Made by a program: the position numbers and the translations under genes. From the NCBI RefSeq assembly GCF_003201855.1, contig NZ_QJKI01000004.1, positions 124,001 through 188,000 on the forward strand: a DNA stretch of 64,000 nt. Reading direction: 5' to 3'. The notes beneath the pieces are model-generated. The model was not told where the DNA came from. It did no database searches and saw nothing but the letters and a program-made list of their open reading frames with translations. Numbering within the stretch: the first letter of the stretch is position 1; every line of letters starts with the position of its first letter. This stretch comes from Rivihabitans pingtungensis. GTDB lineage: Bacteria > Pseudomonadota > Gammaproteobacteria > Burkholderiales > Aquaspirillaceae. Shown here piece after piece: positions 63,948 through 64,000 of this stretch.

Positions 63948-64000
63948 CTAGCCCAGTTGCGCATGCAGAAAGGCCATACTCCGCGACCAGGCCAGCGCGG
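63948..64000 (-). CDS. C-terminal end of a truncated gene, possibly a dienelactone hydrolase-like protein
   Basis: Only 16 codons before TAG are visible ([16 protein letters not shown]). The ending resembles C-termini of dienelactone hydrolases (A-W-x-R-x-x-x-F-x-x-x-L), but this is too short to be sure. Located 101 nt upstream of the rlmD start in the same direction. Confidence 0.3.
   Translation of the reverse strand, partial: ALAWSRSMAFLHAQLG

Noticed and set aside
62323..63951. 542-codon plus-strand frame opposite rlmD
   Set aside because: Antisense shadow; rlmD motifs are on the other strand.

Overview
The window is high-GC DNA from a flagellated Gram-negative bacterium. It looks like a betaproteobacterium of the order Neisseriales (Chromobacteriaceae/Chitinibacteraceae-like): there are two Neisseria-type trimeric porins, a FlhB-FlhA-FlhF-FlhG-FliA block, a DapF-DUF484 pair, an HrcA/RecA divergon and hopanoid-type squalene genes. 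Taxonomy rests on gene content only. No prophage, CRISPR array or intact insertion sequence was seen. The only transposase trace is a 93-bp IS5-type remnant.

Layout. 1-2.1 kb: 3' end of aspS and a secreted protein of unknown function. 2.2-5.0 kb: a lone DUF4062/STAND-NTPase/TPR protein, a candidate defence or signalling gene. 5.3-7.5 kb: an OprC/NosA-type copper TonB receptor. 7.7-12.0 kb: an operon matching E. coli ynbA-ynbC-ynbD (phospholipid-type head-group chemistry) without ynbB. 12.1-14.3 kb: Fe superoxide dismutase and an HI0933-type flavoprotein. 14.3-16.5 kb: an AT-richer accessory patch with an unknown gene, the IS5 remnant and a broken D-Ala-D-Ala dipeptidase. 16.6-21.6 kb: dnaB, a 2Fe-2S ferredoxin, a hydrolase, a MocR-type regulator, a TPMT-like methyltransferase and the copper chaperone PCuAC. 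21.9-28.3 kb: a DUF4337 protein, a flavin reductase, a PAS-GGDEF cyclase, then dapF-DUF484-membrane protein and thyA-folA. 28.4-35.9 kb: flhB-flhA-flhF-flhG-fliA, then motC without motD. 36-42 kb: a monooxygenase, a PAS-GGDEF-EAL protein, fpr and cysK. 41.2-45.6 kb: hpnC-hpnD-hpnE, an SDR and a lipoprotein. 45.7-46.5 kb: three tRNA-Ala(GGC) and one tRNA-Glu(TTC). 46.6-54.5 kb: radA, a three-gene ABC exporter, and a divergent RTX calcium-binding protein. 54.5-57.6 kb: recX, recA, hrcA. 57.9-64 kb: two porins flanking a 2Fe-2S ferredoxin/NifZ-like pair, then map, rlmD and the end of a further gene.

The most striking non-genic signal is a dispersed, roughly 115-bp, nested-palindrome repeat. Five near-complete or complete copies, a shortened copy, a reversed truncated copy, a degenerate copy and several fragments lie between 7.6 and 62.1 kb. 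Different copies keep all four helices by compensatory base changes in both arms, so the folded structure rather than the primary sequence appears to be preserved. Copies sit at gene 3' ends (often touching the TAA stop), between genes of apparent operons (hpnC/hpnD, recA/recX), and once in the ynbD reading frame, where they are read through and fuse two genes.

Functional links: copper handling (TonB receptor, PCuAC); iron-sulfur/redox (two related thioredoxin-fold ferredoxins, Fpr, NifZ-like protein); c-di-GMP signalling (two GGDEF proteins) next to flagellar control (FlhF/FlhG/FliA); thymidylate/folate synthesis (ThyA, FolA); SOS and heat-shock control (RecA/RecX, HrcA).
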